Part shown: positions 3,847 through 5,080 of the stretch, piece after piece
Layout: each line of letters begins with the position of its first letter
Numbering within the stretch: position 1 is the stretch's first letter
From: Candidatus Methanoplasma sp.
GTDB taxonomy: Archaea > Thermoplasmatota > Thermoplasmata > Methanomassiliicoccales > Methanomethylophilaceae
Direction of reading: 5' to 3'
Length of the DNA stretch: 5,080 bases
NCBI GenBank assembly: GCA_031271555.1
Contig: JAISVN010000155.1
Span: 1-5,080, forward strand
Notes under the pieces: model-generated
Told to the model about the DNA's origin: nothing
The model's database searches: none
What the model saw: the letters and a program-made list of their open reading frames with translations, nothing else
Program-made: the position numbers and the translations under genes

Positions 3847-4755
3847 TCATCCTAGGCTGGATATCCCCTCGATCTTGAATATGCCGTTCTGCTTAGACAG
3901 GTATTCGTTAAGCATGTTCCTGAGCCCGTCCGGCGTAAGGCCGCTGTTCTTCATGTCGGCCACGACCTCCAGCGACATTGTCTGATAGGCTATCACCACT
4001 TTGGAAAAGACCGATACGATATTGATGTTCTCTTTTGCCAAAAGCCCGAGCGCTATGTTGATGGTGCCCGGGGAGTCGGGGATGCTTATGTTGATCTTTA
4101 CGAGTTTGGTGTCCTTCTTGAAGAAAACGACCGAGACAAGCCAGGAGGACGGATCCACTATCATCATCACTTCGGTGCCTTCGACATCGTTCAGTATGTC
4201 TCCGTATTCGGCGCTGAGATCGAACGACTCGGAATGGAATGTTATGGGCGAGCCGTGGCGTATCTCCTCTTTGGTCTCTCCGTCGGACTCCCTTCTGAAG
4301 ATGCGCCCTATGTTCGCAGGTTTTATGCTGATGTATTTGATCAGAGACACCGACGGGTCCCCTTCGGATTTGAGCTTCGAGAACCTTTCCTTTATGATCT
4401 CTCCTTCCCCTGCGAAGTTCAGTTCGCACATGATGTTCCATATGATCATGGTCTCGGATATTCCGTTCAGCGAGACGGAGTTCAGGATGTTGATCCCCTG
4501 TTCCCCTAAGAACTTGGCCGACTGGACGGTCGATCCCGGCACATCCTCCATGTAAACGTCTATGTGCGTGAGAGCGCGGAAATTCTCCTGAGGGTACATG
4601 GACAGTATCAGTTCGTATCTCTTCGGACCTTTGTCAGGATACTTGAACAATGAGCTGTAAATATAGCCGCCGTCGACCAACCCCATTATGTCCGTCAGCC
4701 GTTTGTCCATGCGGATCTTGTTGTTCTCTATCTTGGTGAACTCCCAGTTCTTCAT
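3847..4755 (-). CDS. Protein with two ACT domains, likely amino-acid-responsive regulator
   Basis: This 302-residue protein shows two ACT domains. The first spans about 61-130 (RALTHIDVYMEDVPGSTVQS ... INILNSVSL). The second spans about 217-290 (KLVKINISIPDSPGTINIAL ... INIVSVFSKV). Both show the D-x-PG-(S/T) turn followed by a helix and a second strand, as in ACT domains that bind small ligands, often amino acids. Each is preceded by a short beta-rich segment containing D-I-(M/L)-x-x-V-(D/E)-G (22-29 and 186-193), suggesting an internal duplication. There is no enzyme domain, signal peptide or clear helix-turn-helix, so it may act by protein contact or through the beta-rich segments. It follows the upstream small gene by 28 bases with GAGGG (4760-4764) as ribosome binding site, and ends in TGA TGA just before the radical SAM gene. 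The ligand is unknown. Confidence 0.85.
   Translation of the reverse strand: MKNWEFTKIENNKIRMDKRLTDIMGLVDGGYIYSSLFKYPDKGPKRYELILSMYPQENFRALTHIDVYMEDVPGSTVQSAKFLGEQGINILNSVSLNGISETMIIWNIMCELNFAGEGEIIKERFSKLKSEGDPSVSLIKYISIKPANIGRIFRRESDGETKEEIRHGSPITFHSESFDLSAEYGDILNDVEGTEVMMIVDPSSWLVSVVFFKKDTKLVKINISIPDSPGTINIALGLLAKENINIVSVFSKVVIAYQTMSLEVVADMKNSGLTPDGLRNMLNEYLSKQNGIFKIEGISSLG
3850..3853 (-). promoter_or_regulatory. Ribosome binding site of the radical SAM gene, inside the ACT gene end
   Basis: AGGA lies 7 bases before the ATG at 3842 and overlaps the last codons of the ACT gene. This supports translational coupling and the chosen start. Confidence 0.6.
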
Positions 4756-4759
4756 TTTA

Positions 4760-4764
4760 CCCTC
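4760..4764 (-). promoter_or_regulatory. Ribosome binding site of the double-ACT gene
   Basis: GAGGG precedes the ATG at 4755 with a 4-base spacer, in the 28-base gap after the upstream gene. It supports this start and an operon rather than a leaderless start. Confidence 0.65.
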
Positions 4765-4783
4765 AACGGTTAATGGACTTTCC

Positions 4784-5053
4784 TCATATATCCTTTCGTC
4801 CGGAATTCTTTACCGATACGGCCGGCCTCATCCAAACAGGTTTCTCTTCGGCCTGTTCGATGTCCAGCGAAAGGTTCCTTAGGCTTTTGGAGGACTCTTT
4901 GGAGTCTATGATGTTCTTAAGATCCGATATGAGGTCCTGTCCTCTTTCTTCCAGCCCGGTACCGTCAACAGCTTCTTTTATCAGATCCGCCGCCTCCCTG
5001 ATCCTCGCTCCCGCTTTCTTCAGTTTCCTGACCGAGATGTCGGCGGGAGACAT
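4784..5053 (-). CDS. Short helical protein of unknown function; start may lie beyond the right edge
   Basis: Eighty-nine residues follow the first visible ATG. I do not recognise a family. Residues about 6-30 (ISVRKLKKAGARIREAADLI) and about 35-70 are charged, with a heptad-like spacing of hydrophobics, so two amphipathic helices or a small coiled coil are likely. The last 20 residues (KPVWMRPAVSVKNSGRKDI) are basic and probably flexible. There is no membrane segment, signal peptide or metal motif. The same frame stays open upstream to the window edge at 5080 (nine more codons), and no ribosome binding site at a proper distance precedes the ATG at 5053. The true start may therefore be farther upstream. 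It is the first visible gene of the operon with the double-ACT and radical SAM genes, which hints at a shared pathway but no more. Confidence 0.65.
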   Translation of the reverse strand: MSPADISVRKLKKAGARIREAADLIKEAVDGTGLEERGQDLISDLKNIIDSKESSKSLRNLSLDIEQAEEKPVWMRPAVSVKNSGRKDI

Positions 5054-5080
5054 CCTGCGGTCATTTGCTCTGGAGAAAAC

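Noticed and set aside
4001..4555. Plus-strand frame of 184 codons opposite the double-ACT gene
   Set aside because: It is Ser/Met/Phe-rich with no domain and is wholly antisense to the ACT gene, which has its own ribosome binding site.

Overview
The window reads as a chromosomal stretch of an archaeon, most likely a member of Thermoplasmatota such as the Methanomassiliicoccales. This placement is inferred from the gene set, frequent AGG and ATA codons, and TATA-type promoters placed for leaderless or short-leader transcripts. It also fits the mix of encoded and non-encoded tRNA CCA ends. No diagnostic methanogenesis gene is present, so the placement is tentative.

Left part (1-1200) is an RNA-gene region. 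The 5' end of an RNA 3'-phosphate cyclase gene (rtcA, minus) runs off the left edge. It is followed by tRNA-Gly(CCC) on the minus strand, diverging from tRNA-Val(UAC) on the plus strand. A second valine tRNA, tRNA-Val(CAC), lies on the minus strand and faces the first. The 568 bp between the two valine tRNAs hold no intact recognisable gene. They contain a broken GyrI-like effector-binding gene with two frameshifts, cut off at the tRNA-Val(UAC) 3' end, plus a short uncertain ORF that overlaps a strong predicted stem-loop.

Middle part (1350-3149, plus) holds a small zinc-ribbon/SHOCT protein and an aldehyde-dehydrogenase-fold protein. The latter keeps the general-base Glu but has Leu where the catalytic Cys should be and Met at the usual cofactor-binding Lys, so it is probably not a working dehydrogenase.

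Right part (3150-5080, minus) is a compact three-gene operon. In transcription order it has a short helical protein that may begin outside the window, a protein with two ACT domains, and a radical SAM activating enzyme of the anaerobic ribonucleotide reductase activase type (NrdG-like). The operon converges on the ALDH-like gene with no base between the two stop codons; a hairpin spanning both stops looks like a shared bidirectional terminator. All five intact genes whose ends are visible stop with TGA and none with TAG.

I saw no CRISPR array, insertion sequence or defence system. The least ordinary items are the dead-looking ALDH, the twice-frameshifted tRNA-abutting gene fragment and the unusual radical SAM motif beside a double-ACT protein.
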